From Parasponia andersonii (taxonomy: Eukaryota; Streptophyta; Magnoliopsida; Rosales; Cannabaceae), in NCBI GenBank assembly GCA_002914805.1, contig JXTB01000103.1:59267-123266 (forward strand): a DNA stretch of 64,000 nt, written 5' to 3'. Of the stretch, positions 1-13,253 are shown one piece after another. The position numbers and the translations under genes are program-made. The notes under the pieces are model-generated. The model searched no databases. It was not told the origin of the DNA and saw nothing but the letters and a program-made list of their open reading frames with translations. The stretch's first letter is position 1. Every line of letters starts with the position of its first letter.

Positions 1-1143
1 CCGGAATAGAAGTGGGACAAGATCACGATAGACTTCATGACCTATTTGCCAAAGTACTTGAGGAAGAACGACGCAGTTTGGGTGGTAGTCGATCGATTGA
101 TGAAGAGTGCTCACTTTATATCGATCCGGATGTACTACTCACTTACTAAGCTCAGTAGACTGTATGTGGAGAACATCATACGCTTGCATGGTGTGCCTTC
201 AAGTATAGTCTTCGACATAGATCTAAGATTCACTTCTAAGTTTTAAAGAGCCTTACAGAAAGCGTTGGGTACGCAATTGGATATCAGTACAACTCACCAT
301 CCAGAGTCAGATGGTCAATCTGAAAGGACCATTCAGATTCTTGAGGATATGCTATATTATTGCATACTGGATTTTGGAAGGAACTAGGATGATCATCTTC
401 CTTTGGTGGAATTTGCTTACAATAACAATTACCAGACCAGTGTGGGTGTGGCTCCATATAAAGTGTTATATGGGAGGCCGTGTAGGTCACCTTTGTGTTG
501 AGCAGAACCTAAACAGCGTGTTACTCTCGGATGTGAACTAATTGAGGAGACTACTGAGAAGATCAAGGATATCCGGGAGAGACTCAAGGAGATTCAGAGT
601 CGCCAGAAGAGTTATGCTTACACGAAGAGGCATGAGGTAGAGTTCGATACTGGTGATTCCGTATTCTTGAAAGTGACTCCAAGGCATAGTGTGACAAGAT
701 TTGGGGTTAAGGGTAAGTTTTCTCCAAGGTATATTGGTCCCTTTGAGATCATTGAGAGAATTGGACCAGTGACGTATTGCTTGAATCTGCCTGCACAGTT
801 GGGTCACGTACATAACGTGTTTCATGTGTCGATGTTGAAGAAGTACACATCAGACCCATCTCATGTTGTTCAGTACATACATGTACCGATTAAAGAAGCA
901 TCCTATGAAGAGCAACCTGTTCGTTTGTTGGCTAAAGAGTTGAAGGTACTTTGCAATAGAGAGATTCTGCTTGTTAAGGTGCTTGGGGAACATCACAAAG
1001 AAGACGAGGCTACTTGAGAACTCGAGACAGAGATGTACGAGAAGTACCCTTATTTGTTTAACCATCAGTCATAAGTTATATTGTGATGTAACCTGAACTT
1101 GTATTTAGAATTTCGGGGCAAAATTCTTTTAAGGAGGGGAGAA
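1..1143 (+). mobile_element. Ty3/Gypsy chromovirus, 3' part of the internal region
   Basis: This is the tail of a retrotransposon polyprotein that enters from the left edge of the window. The first 540 bases resemble the integrase core. The segment at about 667-1017 resembles the integrase C-terminus with the GPY/F module (GPFEIIERIGPVTYCLNLP) followed by a chromodomain-like tail. A purine-rich tract at 1131-1143 directly before the LTR fits the plus-strand priming site. The chromodomain-type tail and the long LTR suggest the Tekay/Del lineage, which is an inference. The copy is a fossil with several breaks. Confidence 0.85.
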
Positions 1144-3330
1144 TGTAAAAACTCGAATTTTTGGGAGGGTAATTTGGACATTTTACCGGGTATTATATTG
1201 TGTGAATTAATTTGCAAAAGTTTTGTGCAGAATGACTAAATTACAAATTTTAGGGGACGAAATTGATAGAGATTTGGGAATCGGGGACTATAGTGAAACT
1301 TTTTGAAAAATTGCACAGTCCTATAAATTCCCACTCATGTGGGTTCCTTTTTCCCAGTCACTCTCTCTCTCTTCACCGGCGCTCTCTTTCTCTCTCTACT
1401 CACTTTCGGCAGAAGGACCGACGAGGGTCGCGCCGCCGCCCAGGTCGTCGTTCGGCTTGCCAACCATTTGAGGCAAGCTCGCCGTGCCGCCAGGGAGCTT
1501 TGCCGACCGTCGCTAGCCACTGCCGAGGCCTGCTCGCCAGAAAACACCATTTTCGGCCGTTTCAGATTTCTCGTCACCGGCGATAATTCCGGCTTGCAGT
1601 TGACCTCTAACCGGGCTCGTTAGATTCGTCTCGTCGAGAGGAAGCTCAAGATATATATATATCTTAACCCCACAATTGCCGAATCAAAAGTTGCCATTTT
1701 TGGAATATTTCAAGCTTGAGTTAACTTTTTGATCCAGCCATTGGATTGTGTTTTTGTTGTCATTTTTGGATTGTACTTGGAAAATGGAGAAGTTTGATAT
1801 ATATATATATTGCCTATGTTTGGTGATCGGCATAGAAATCGAGATCGGACGGTCGAGATTTATCTTGATTTATGTGCCACTAGTCCGGTGTGGGCCCGGA
1901 CCCGAATTGGATAAATTATATGTCTAATCTAGCTATTTTGGGTGCTAGGAATTCAGTAAAGAGGTCCATTTATGGAATTGAAGCTCTGTTAAGAAGTTAG
2001 TTTTTCACAAGAAGACGATCAAGGGTTTAGAATTGGTTCTCGACCCTCTAGATGATTATCGACGACGCCTTGAGGATTCAATAGTGTGGTATCGGTATTC
2101 TTGTGAGGTAGGGATTCTGTTACCTCCGTTTTATACTATTTTCGAATAAAACTTATTTTCTGCAACATATGAGAACAAACGTAGTTTTTGGTTTTCTTAA
2201 ACATATGTGATGGACTGTGATAGTATGATATACATATATATACTATATTGCTTTGAGGATTTTTCTAAGTGCAGATTATTTTGGGTATATCAAAAACAAG
2301 GCTGTTGTGCTGCCCATTTTTCTATAAAAACCTAATATACTTATTTTATTGAAAAATCAAAGTACGATTATTTTCACACTTCAGTTCTGTGTTGCACGTA
2401 TTATAGGATCATACATAAGCACCGTGGGTTTACAGTGTGGCGTTGCATACCTCACCGTCGGTGTAGAGTCCGTAAACTCGCATGGGGTTTTGTTACTTCT
2501 GATTACCTCCCTATTTGGTAGGCGCAGGTAATTCGATTGCCCCTTCAGGTTTAGTAGGCGACACATGGGTGTCCCCTCCAGGTATAGGCTTAGGTGTCAA
2601 GCAGGCTGTTAGGTATACTTAGTACCATCATCCTGGGTTTCCACAGATGAGAGGATGTGAGCTCATGAGTATGGGTTGATTTATGTCATATGCATATGAA
2701 TTGAATGGTTTTGATTATATTGATTTGCTTATACATATACGTGACGAATTCCTGTTTTGGATTATCATATATGTATGTATTGGATTTAAACTAACTATGC
2801 AGGAGCTTTCCATCACTAAAATATTTTTAATCGAGGTAATTGTTCTTCCTACTTGGCATTTTATGCTCACTCCCTTCCTCCCTTCTTCATGTGGTGTCCA
2901 GTATGATCTCGGAGATCAAGAGGAGTAAGAGGCCATCAAGATTGTAATTCATTATCTTGGTAATGCTTGAAGTTTGCTATTATGGTGTTTGGATTGTTTG
3001 AGTTTTGTTTTAGTATTGAACCAAGATTGCTACTTTCCATTTTTGTCTGTAAACTTATATATGTTATTCTGATATCTGTTCTGACGTAGATGATGATGAT
3101 GTTTGAATATATATTTGATTTATATCTTTTCGGTGTTTTTTTGATTTATGTTTAATGGTGTATACGAACTGTGGAAGATGTTTACAGAACGAAATTCTAA
3201 ATATTTTATTTTATTTAAAATGGACTGTTTTATAAAACTATAACTTTTAGATGTTTTCAAATAAATTAAAGAATTTCTCATTCTTGTGAAATTCCCCTTT
3301 TGCCACTAGCCCGAATTTTGGGTTGTGACA
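1144..3330 (+). repeat. 3' LTR of the Ty3/Gypsy element
   Basis: The LTR starts with TGTAAAAACTC right after the purine tract and ends with GGTTGTGACA, so it has the usual TG..CA ends and is 2187 bp long. A TATA-like CTATAAAT at about 1320-1328 is followed by a CT-rich, then GC-rich stretch (1355-1620) that is probably the transcribed leader. Short open frames in that leader are not convincing genes. The 5' LTR is outside the window, so neither age nor target duplication can be read. Confidence 0.8.
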
Positions 3331-3674
3331 AACCACCTCACAAAGCTACAGACAACCATAATCTCGTCCGGTATAGGCACATATCAGAATAAATCGCGAT
3401 AAGCAAGCAATGCCAAATCAAAAGAAATTGCAGCATCCATAATCCAAAATTTCCGGAGCACATAACGAGAAAAAAAGAGGTAATTGGTCTTGAAATTAAG
3501 GGCCACAGGGGACTTGGTTTCAGGACATATATATATATATATGGCATATTTTTTAGAAAAGAATTGAATTGCTATCTTTACCATTTTTTTTTCCTTATCT
3601 TTTGAGAAAAATATCTAAATTAAACATTAGAGAATCTTGCAGGTGACAACACTGAATACGGTAGAAGAACACAC

Positions 3675-3728
<54 letters not shown>

Positions 3729-4540
3729 TCCTTTCCTTGAAAAGAAACTTTTGACAATGACATACTTTCTTCAGTAGTTCAGTCCACTAATGACAGGAGA
3801 AAATGAGTGGTTAACTTGTTCTGGATAATACCGCACGTTTAGGAGGACATTAATGAAAGGAAAGAAAGAGTTCCCAAACAAGTCCTTGAAACGGATATAG
3901 AAAATAGAAAATTTGGTGCCTGGAGCACTTACATGGAGCATACAACAATAGTGGAGAAAAAAATTATTAGTTCTCGTGCTTTTAAAACCAACACGGTAAA
4001 AACTCGCTGATAAAATCACCTATATTCTGTAATCACATTAGATTGGTACTGAGTACCAAAGATATTTAGGACTACTCTATAATCTATAAGCGCATTGATC
4101 CACGAGGATCCTACTTTACTCCATGCCACATTGTTCCGAGTTGGAAGGATCCAAAATCCAGCCCTCTCGGATAGTAGATATCAAAGATAAAACACATCTT
4201 TTTCCTTGTTGCTGCATGGTGACTGTAGTTCTTTACTGATTTATGAAATTTCTAAGACCCAATCAAATCACACATTTTCACTCGTAGGGGGTCAAGGGTT
4301 TGCCATAGCGGTTTCCGAACTTGACATTAATGAAAGTAAGGAATGGCCAAGAGTCTACTGAACCGAACAGAACCTCATCTCTCTCCCTCTTGGTGGGGAT
4401 GTACCCCATCTCTATATACAATACAGCCTAAGTAACCTAGTTCATCGGGTATTAGCATCGATAAAAATAATAATAATAATAATAATAATAAAGTAGTAAT
4501 AATAAAAAAAAAAAAAGAAGAATCAGAGTGCTTTTAACAG
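3331..4540. other. Intergenic spacer with microsatellites
   Basis: No gene is seen. There is an (AT)n tract at 3682-3721, a shorter one at 3526-3541, an (AAT)n tract at about 4466-4492 and an A-run at 4505-4516. The last 100 bases probably hold the 3' UTR of the minus-strand gene that ends at 4541. Confidence 0.6.
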
Positions 4541-7500
4541 CTATTTCCAATGCCGTACTGCAGCAGGACTCTTATCTTGATGAGGGATTTTGCTGTTACA
4601 AAGAACTGATGCAACAGAAGGAGGTAGGTTCCTTTTCAATAATCCCATTAATTCCTTTACACAGCTGTATAGAAGCTTTGCTACTCCGTCTATTTCAGAT
4701 TCATATTGCTCGTAAACAAAAAATGCAGTGAATGCAAATGCCAGAGCTGCGATTTGTTTCAATAAGTTAACATGAGGTAGAATTGTAGAAAGCAAGAAAT
4801 CAATAAACGAACTCTCACGCACCAAAACAAGTGGACTAGCGGTTCCTTACCTATACCAATAGTCATAGCCAAGGACTGTAAAGATAACTTCAGAAAATAT
4901 ACAGAAGCTGCAACCTGCAGTGACAACAGAAACAATACGATGCAGTTAGCAAAGGAAAAAAAGTCTAAGGAGGTAAGTTCCAGAGAACTAATAATGCTGT
5001 TTCAGCTATAAATTCTCATCTTCATGTTGACAAAGGTTTAGGAACACAAAAAATTGGATTGAACTGAAATCCATCTGCTTACAATTACATCCAGATTTGT
5101 AGAAATGACAATTTTCAGTAGACAATCTGATTCCCTAGGAGAGAGCTCTAGGATTTCAAGAAAATTTACCCAAAACATCAGAAACAGAGATTTGTTTTGC
5201 CGTCGCATGAGTCTGATTCACCATGCGATGCTACTCTTATTTTGTTTTGATTTCTTACTGTGTGTGTGGTGTTGTGGTTTGAGACAATTTGTAAGTGAGC
5301 AACTGGCCCACCAAAAGACCCAAATTTATGGCTGCAAGGTTCTATGTTCCCAAAAAGAATACCACATTACATGAACATTTTGTCTATTCGTGAAGTTTTA
5401 GCCCATAAAAAAAATCTACAAATTCAAAATGAAGATTCATCAGCTAATGAGGTACTTCTTGATCTTAAATGAGGATACACTGTATAACCTTTTATGCATG
5501 TAATATGCACCCACTGAAAACAAACCACTTGGGTCTTGCGTTAACCAACAGGTTAATGATTGCAAATGTTACAAGGGTAAGAAATGCTAGTTTGGCTTCT
5601 TCATCAAAGATTATTTGTTTGTGGTAAATATCACAAGGCTCTACACCATTTTCAAACATTTATTATAAATCAGGTAAAACTCAAAAGCATGAATATTTGA
5701 TATTGCGACAACACAACTTTTATAAGAAAGATAAGAAGTACAATATTCACCGCCTAATGATTATTGTGTGGTCAAGCATCTACCTGCGTAAGTACTTTTG
5801 CCAGATTTAATATGCCATGCTAGAAAAAAAATTTGTTATGATAGGTTGCATAAAACACGAAGTACATAGAGATATCATGCAATAAAACAGCATAAAAACT
5901 ATTATAGAGTTCATACCTTAAAGAAAATTTTCCAATCCTGTCCTTGTGCCAAAGATCTTATACAACGAAACCCTCTGTTCCACAGATGCACAATAGCTGT
6001 AACTGAATCTTTTACAATCACTTCAGGGATCTCAAAATAAGACATAGACAACCTCTTTACAGTGAAACCAAATCTGTCGCAATGGCATAATGGTCAGTAT
6101 ACATGGTATAAATACCAAAACAACAGAGCACAATAAACATTAAAACATTATATCAGTAAGACACCAGAAGGTAAATGTTCTTATAAATGTCAAGAGTGAT
6201 AGAAGAAAAGTACGCAAATAAATGGTCAAAGGAAATTTGAACTCTCCCCAAAAGAACACATAAAATAAGAAGGTATTGAATGATGAATATAATTCACTCG
6301 GAACACAGTCCCTGCACATATAAATGGGGATGGCATACCTATGGCGCAAACAGAACAGATAAGGACCACCAGACTCCTATTGTGTTGGAAAATCACTTGA
6401 TGATAAAAAGGTTTTTGCACAAAAATAGACCAAAGCCACCATATGTTCAGAAGTTCCAGAAGCAGCAAAGAATAAACTCTTTTTACTTCTTTGCCAGCTG
6501 GAAGGAAGTCAAACACTAAACAATCATAATTCTTCGACACAAGTTTTGGTAATAAAATGGGTACTGATATCTGTTGGAACCATATAAAATGTACAGGCAT
6601 AGGACCTATGTTGGCTACTTTCATTCCTCTGGAAAATTCTGAAATAATTTCTTCTCATTGTAAAAGAAAGAGAAAAAGAGAAAAAAAAAAAAAAGGAAAA
6701 ATATGAGGAAAAGAAGAACAATAAAGGGACAGAGATCTTTCAAAAATTCGAAGATCTTAAAAAGGTTTCCAAACTGAAATAGAGAACATAGAATCTCGTG
6801 CTTTCACAAACATCAATACTTACAGGTTTTTTGGTAAAACACCATATCCAAAAAGAGTAATTGAAAGTAGAAGCAAAAGCCTGGCCACAGAATCAGCAAA
6901 TGTTCTTCCAGAAAGGAAAAACCAGTTAAACAGCAGAACAAGAGCAAGGAAACATGTAAATGATTTCTTCTCATCACGCCACAGCAAAATATCTGCAACT
7001 GTAATAACATAGTTCCATGTCAATTTTACAAGCAGAACTGAATGAATTATGGAAACCAAATAATGCAATTTATGAGTTCTTAGACACTTCACTAGAAATT
7101 CTAATCTATACTCTGTATGCTGGATAAATGCTAAACACTTGTGTCCTTTTGAGATTCCCATTTGTGCATTTTGTTTATACTGTTCTCCTCCCTCATTCTA
7201 AGGAAAGACTAGGAACAAATAAATATCTAACGATACCATGTATCAACTGATAAACAATTATTAGCTTGCAACTCAAAATAATTGTTAACCCATGAGAGTA
7301 GAGGGCAATTATTGTGGTGTCTGAACTCCACAGAGCACAGTTGGCCGAGTCTTCTTAAAGAGAAAAAAGATGATTACATCTAGGCTGAATATGGACCACT
7401 TAATCAAAATCCAAAGAAAGCAATACCCTTATGTAAACAGCCAAAGGTCTACTGGGCATGAGTTACAGTCTATGATGAACTGGATAACAAAACAATTTCA

Positions 7501-10500
7501 TCAAAGGATGCTCTACAGGGTTTAATGTGCAGTGGGGGAGAAAAGACTACGCATAATATGAGGCAGATAAAAAATAGTTCGAACAAAAAGCCTGATATGA
7601 AGTACCAGAACAACTAACTTCCTACCTTTTCCGCTGCCTAGCAGCTTCTCCACTTTTGAAGGTTCATCACAATTACAGTATCTTGAGAAAGACATGTCAT
7701 TTGACATATGCAAGAATGATCTAATGGTTAGTGAGACACCTTCCTGCAAGTTCAGTGACCAACAAACAGACACAGTAAATTTCATGCCTTGTAAAGAGAG
7801 AAAAAAGAACATATGATCAACTTCATATCAGTTTGCTATGTGCTTGAGTCATATATACATCAACATTTAATGTGTTGTTCCACTGGGAATATTTTGAATT
7901 AAACAAAGAAAGTGGCATAAGAGCCCACAACAGCTTTAAAAGCTGAGAATAAATTACTTGACATACTAGCTAAAGAAAAAGCTAACATCTCAAGAAATAG
8001 ATAACAAATATTATATGCAGAAAGAGAAATAAAAATTCGGACAAAAGTAGACAATTTTTCAACCAGATATTTTACAAAAGTCAAATCGGGTGACTAAATT
8101 TTTGTCCAAAAAAATTCAAGAGAACATTTTTTACGTTTCCTGTAACTATTTCTTAAACATTTGATAAATTATAATAGCATAAAGAAAATACATTAAAAAA
8201 ACAAGAAGAGAGGAACAAAACTTACTTCAAGGGAGACCCCTGGTGAGTACCCGACATGTTTTTGAGCTGCAGAACAGTTGAAAGTTCTTGAGCGTGAGGC
8301 TAGTTGAACATAGTGTAACACACAAGGATTGCCTTTTAAGAAGCCCCACTTTCTATGCGCCCATTTTATGAACAATATAATTTGCCAAACCATCCACGCT
8401 GGGAGTTTAATTAGTGGTCTGCAGTCAAAATAAGGCAGCACGTTAGTGATCTCAGTAAAATTAGCAACTGAGGGAACTATGATGTGAGCATCATAATGAA
8501 ACCTCATCACACTAAAGTACCTGATCAGGTAGCACGTCTAGAGCTATAACATGTACAAATATGATAATGTCATTATTCATGTTAGCTGCACGTTTTCTGC
8601 TGGTAATGCAACAATATATCAATTAAAGGGATAGAAAGTCTGTCAGAGAATGATATAGTGATGCTCACCTTTGATATCCGAGGCCTTCTGAAATAAATGA
8701 TAAAAAATCCCAGAACCTCACAGGATCAAGATTTGAGATAAAAAAGGCCTAAAAATTGAAGACAACAGAGTGGTTACATGCAGAACCATTCACACAACAG
8801 GAAAAATTTTAAAAATAAAATAAAACAAAAATAAAATACTTTAAATATGAAGACTCAACTGCCAGAGTACCTTCCCAGCAACAGAGGCCATCCGAAAATC
8901 TAGAGCTTCCTCTGCACAAACATGGGCATGAGAGACATTCTCAACATAGGTAAAGTCTGACATGTTTTCACCACTCCCTATAATAAACTGAAATGAAAAT
9001 CTTGTTATTATTATTTTTTTTAAAAAAAGAAGATTAATTATGAGCATACAGATCTTAGGCTGAGGAAGGACAACAATTCTAAACAACATAGCAACTAGAC
9101 AAACCATCTTACAGCATATTCAAGAATAATCTCCATCAAGTTAGGTTGCTAACTATACTTTTATCAAGCAAAATTACAAAAGGAAAGACAAAAACAAACA
9201 AGGGTACGCGAGACAGTGTGTACATGACAAAATTATGAGAAGGAATTATTAGATTAACCAATCCATTAATATTGAAACAGATCTCAAATGGTATATAGCA
9301 TGGAATGGGAAAATTTTCTTTCAAACCTTTGTCAAACCGGATCTTGCCAAGCTCACGAAAAATGGCACAAGATTTGTGTCCCCTGGTCCAAATACATTGC
9401 AAGGACGAAGTGCACACGTTAAAAGGCCATCAGTATTGTTAGCAAACAGGATAAGTGCTTCTGCTTGAGCCTTAAGGTCACTCAAGATATGCCCAAACTG
9501 TATTAAACAAAACATAACGATGTCAGTACAGAACCTCAGCAGAGATTAAATATATAATGGTTTACTGAACAGTCAAAGGAGACATTTGGAACTAACATAC
9601 TTTACAAGGGTATGGCAATGATTCATCTCCATTAATTATATCACGTGAACCATCAAAAACCACATCTACAGAACTGTTGTATATTAACCTTCTTACTTTG
9701 GACTCTCGACAAGCACTGATGATATTTTTTGCACCTACAAGACCAAGATGCATACAATCATCACTTCATTCAAAAGTGTTTTGGGGCCAATTAATATGGA
9801 TTTTTAAGGTTTACCTTGAACTATAATCGTGTAGCAAAGATAAAAGTCATCCGAATGTAAATCAACATGATCCAAGTAGAAAACAACAGAAGAACCTTCA
9901 ACAGCTGCAAAGGCGTATATTTTCTCATCAGCGGTATATCTTAACCCCTGTTAAATACTCAATATCACATGAATACAGGTAAAAAGTTTCCTCAAAATAG
10001 CTAGCAAGAAAAAGCAGTGGAAGCCATGACAAAACAATTTAAATGAAAACACTTAAATGTGGTAGTAACATTTCATTTTCTTGAAACAAAAAATTCTGGG
10101 AAAAGAAAATAATCCCTTTTTAGTAATAGTTACACTTACACTAAAGTTGAGCGACACAGCATAATTTTCATTGTACGTATAAGTTACAATAGAAAACTCA
10201 AGGGCATAACAGTGCGTTATAAAATAAAGTGATTCTGAATTCATGGCTCTGCAATCAATTCAAAATGTTAAATAATTAGAAAACTCTTCTATTTGATAGC
10301 AAATTGTTTTCCCTTACAAAACAACACACAAACAAATTTTCTTTTTTTTTTTTTTTAAAAAAAAAAAGAAAGAAAAATTTCTTCTCACAAAAAGTTTCAA
10401 TTTTCAACACAAAAAAAAAAAAAAAAACCCCCCCGGGCCCCCCCCCCCCAAAAAAAAAAAAAAAAGCATACGGCTCAAAATTTAACCACATGATCCAGTA

Positions 10501-10861
10501 ATCTCATCACATTTCACAGATGAACTTGAAATTTTCTCGCATTTTCCAGGAAAGGCTCAAACACATAAAAGAAATCCAATGCAAATTCCAAAAATTTACC
10601 TTTGAGGACCAGAGACTTGTCGCGAACGTCGACGTGGTGGTACGAGGCTCGGCTAGAGGCGAGAGCGTGAGAAAGGAGCGAGTCGCGCTCGGAAGGATCG
10701 AGGTGGATGGAGTGAGCGGAATCGGCGATTCGGACGATCCACTTGCCGAGTTTCAAGAGGCGGAGGACGAGCGATCTCCCGATGAAGCCTCGTCCGCCGA
10801 GAACGACGCAGGTCCTAGTCTTAGGGTTCAACTCGGCGAGGCGATCGTCGTCGACCTCCAT
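4541..10861 (-). CDS. 3BETAHSD/D: 3-beta-hydroxysteroid dehydrogenase/decarboxylase with C-terminal reticulon domain
   Basis: Twelve exons keep frame for 588 residues: 10861-10600, 9904-9815, 9734-9601, 9497-9327, 8987-8871, 8748-8669, 8418-8226, 7743-7626, 6998-6824, 6073-5917, 4914-4851, 4746-4541. All introns are GT..AG. Residues 22-28 are GGRGFIG, the NAD-binding loop of extended short-chain dehydrogenases. Later family motifs are IYNSS (135-139), LRPCNVFGPGD (192-202) and DFTYVEN (230-236). From about residue 389 the protein has the two long hydrophobic hairpins of a reticulon domain, which bends ER membranes. In plants this family removes the 4-carboxyl group during sterol C4 demethylation at the ER. 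It resembles the Arabidopsis members that carry a reticulon tail (At2g26260 and At2g43420 type). The tyrosine of the usual YxxxK motif is not visible; Leu167 occupies that place before Lys171. A CT repeat lies just upstream of the ATG. Confidence 0.93.
10411..10465. repeat. Compound homopolymer block in intron 1
   Basis: Inside the first intron of the sterol gene the sequence runs about A17, C7, G3, C12, A16, with a further T15-A11 block at 10342-10367. The C/G/C core contains the palindrome GGGCCC. Such a mixture is unusual in this AT-rich genome and is prone to sequencing error, so the exact lengths should not be trusted. Confidence 0.8.
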
Positions 10862-10880
10862 TTTCTCGAGAAAAGAAAAT

Positions 10881-10914
<34 letters not shown>

Positions 10915-12034
10915 AGGTTGGCGGGGAATTAAGATGTAAAAGAAGGACGAGTTTTTCTTTCGTTTTTTGTTTTCTTTCTAATGTTTGGTTTGGTTTGGTT
11001 TGGTTTGGTTTGGTTTGGTTGGGTCGGATTGGGTCGAGCGAATGGGAATCGGGAGAAGTGAGGGGGACTTTGAGGTGGGGCCCACAAGATAAATCGGGTA
11101 TTGCTTTCGGCTGATTGCCTGATTGAGAAAGAAAAATTCTCCACTGGTTGTTGTTGTGACAATGACACTACTCTCTCGTTAGTTTATCCATCAAATCCAA
11201 TGGCCTTTTCGTCTCTTTTGCGAAGGTGTGACAAGCTATGTTTGGTAGAGAGTGAAGAAACAAAGCAAGAAACAAGGTGAGAGTGATAGAAATGTAAAGG
11301 AAATGCAAATGGCGTGTAACTGTATAATTTGAGGGTTTTTTTTTTTTTGGATAAATTATTATTTTTTTCCCAAATTGTTGGCGTTTGTTGAGTTTTGCCC
11401 TTCAAATTAATTGTTGTGGCAAGAATTTTCTTAATTATTATACTAATTTTTTTTATACCAAAATATGTGACATATGATTTGTCATCATTGAATTGATGAT
11501 AATATTAATTTTATTTATAATAAATTTTAATACACTAATTAAATTGTGATAAATCACATGTCATATATATTAGTATTAAAAATTTGGTATAATAATTGAG
11601 ACCTCATGTATATCCATTTTAGCTCAGTATATGTATTTTAGCTAGAGTTAAAGGATGAAGTGCGTTCTTGAAAAAAAAAAAAATTATTATGAAAATTTGA
11701 TTTACAAATGAGAAAAAGTATAAAAAAATAACGAAATTAAAGAATTTCATTATTAAATGAGATAATAATTGGGACATCAAGCATATGCTACTTAGATCAG
11801 TATGCATGTTTTGTTATCTGTAGCACAAGTATATGTTTTACACTTTTATTTTGTTTCAAAATTCTCCTTCAAATCAGATCCCGGCCACCCCTGAACTTGA
11901 GTGTAATGCTTGCAGCAAAAAAAATACAGACATATAAGTTAAAAAAATACATATTAAATTAGCAAATATATATATATATATATATATCTATTTTTAATGC
12001 GCACCGAGACTAAGCAAATACGTTTGAGGAATTT
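10862..12034. other. Upstream region of the sterol gene and AT-rich spacer
   Basis: On the gene strand a (CT)n tract (10880-10911) falls in the likely 5' UTR. A pentanucleotide (GGTTT)n array of about seven units lies at 10985-11021. An (AT)n tract lies at about 11969-11987. No gene is seen in the rest. Confidence 0.6.
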
Positions 12035-12545
12035 TTTTTTTTTTGATGACTGAAAATATTGTGAGGATCTATTAGTATTTTGGCTAGAACCAACCTATCA
12101 AAGTTATTCATGAAGCACTTCTCGCCCTAAACCCTAACGCATGGTTTGGATTGATAGCATTAGGTAACAGCTGATCCGTGACCATCACTCCAATATCAAA
12201 ATCTATGCAGTTAACATAAGCGGCCCTCGGGCTACATGAAACATAGGGAGCCATTGCATTATATAACATTCTTATCCAATTCATATAGTCTTTTCTTTTG
12301 TCATCGTCTTGTTGCCGCCATCCGACCCGGTATTGAATCGAACACATGTTACCTTTCGGTGTAGAAAAGCTATAGATCAGTGCTTATGTGATCCATGATC
12401 CCACCATAAGGATCAAAAACCTATACACTTTGTATTCCTTCTTGAGTAGGCGCAGGGCAAGCCTTATGCCTGCATACGAAATTGGTGTTCGTACTTAGTC
12501 TGATTTCACCTTAAAGTATGTCTTGTCTTGGAGATACCAATTTCG
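12035..12545 (-). pseudogene. BBE-like (berberine bridge enzyme family) gene fragment, C-terminal part
   Basis: Reading on the minus strand, pieces match the C-terminal third of plant FAD-linked oxidases of the BBE family: TYFKVKSD near 12510, DPYGGIMDHIS near 12400, KGNMCSIQYRVGW at about 12320-12355, YMNWIRMLYNAMAPYVS and SPRAAYVN at 12200-12290, then KCFMNNFDRLVLAKILIDPH at 12050-12115. Stops follow TYFKVKSD and the segment after DPYGGIMDHIS, and the last piece is in a different frame from the one before it, so the copy is dead. The preceding part of the same gene lies on the other side of a Copia LTR. BBE enzymes are secreted oxidases with a bicovalent flavin; no function is left here. 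Confidence 0.85.
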
Positions 12546-12705
12546 CAACTAGGACAGAGAGCTTTTACCAAACCAATTAACACTGACAAGTTTTAATGGT
12601 GTAAATCCTTATATGACCTAGCAGAAATATATGCTGACAAGGGAAGAAAAGAGAGATTTATCAAGTGTGAAGACATGATTAAAATCAAATCTTCAAGTGG
12701 GAGAA

Positions 12706-13253
12706 TGTTGAACAAATCAATAATTGCAGCTCACCAATCAGCCGCAATATGAACAATGAAAAGGCAACCGCAATAGGAACAGTAAAAAAGGAAGCCGCAA
12801 TAGGAATAGTAAAAAGGACAGTTATAATAGGAATAGTTAAAAGGATAGCCGCAATAACAATAGTAAAAAGAGCAGCTCTAATAGCAATAATAAAAGATGA
12901 TGTTCACGCCAGGGCTTCATCACTTGTTTTGCATCCAATTCTAAATCCTATTCCTTTCTAAAAGAGAATTCAAACCTAGGAATTCCTCTTAGTATCCCAC
13001 TTATTTTTTCCTAAATTATTTATAGAGAGTGTAGAGAGAGAGGTTCATTTGTTCTCTCTTTGTATTTAGAGAGAAGTGAGTTGTAATCTCCTTTTCATAG
13101 TGAAATTCTTCACAGTCTTATCCGTGGGCATAGTCTAAATTGGGTGAACTACGTTAATTCTTTTACGTGCCTTATTTTTTTCATTTTACCCAAATTTTCT
13201 CAACTCGTATTTTAGTTGTGTGTTATCGTTTCCGCAAAGCCGATCTCCTAACA
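12706..13253 (+). repeat. Copia-type LTR inserted in the BBE-like gene
   Basis: A 548-bp LTR starts TGTTGAACA and ends CCTAACA. It is preceded by AAGTGGGAGAA, a typical Copia polypurine tract, so it is a 3' LTR with up to about 150 bp of internal tail (12560-12705). A TATTTATAG box lies near 13017. A degenerate minisatellite with a unit near 27 bp occupies 12755-12900. BBE coding sequence lies on both sides, so the element entered that gene. No matching 5' part is seen. Confidence 0.75.

Noticed and set aside
1263-1623. Overlapping open frames of 80-107 codons on both strands
   Set aside because: They lie in the CT-rich and GC-rich leader of the Ty3/Gypsy LTR, where stop codons are rare by composition alone.
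10985-11021. (GGTTT)n array resembling telomere repeat
   Set aside because: The plant telomere unit is TTTAGGG; this is a pentanucleotide microsatellite.
12124-12136. CCCTAAACCCTAA, two telomere-like units
   Set aside because: Too short to be more than chance, and it sits inside the BBE-like pseudogene.
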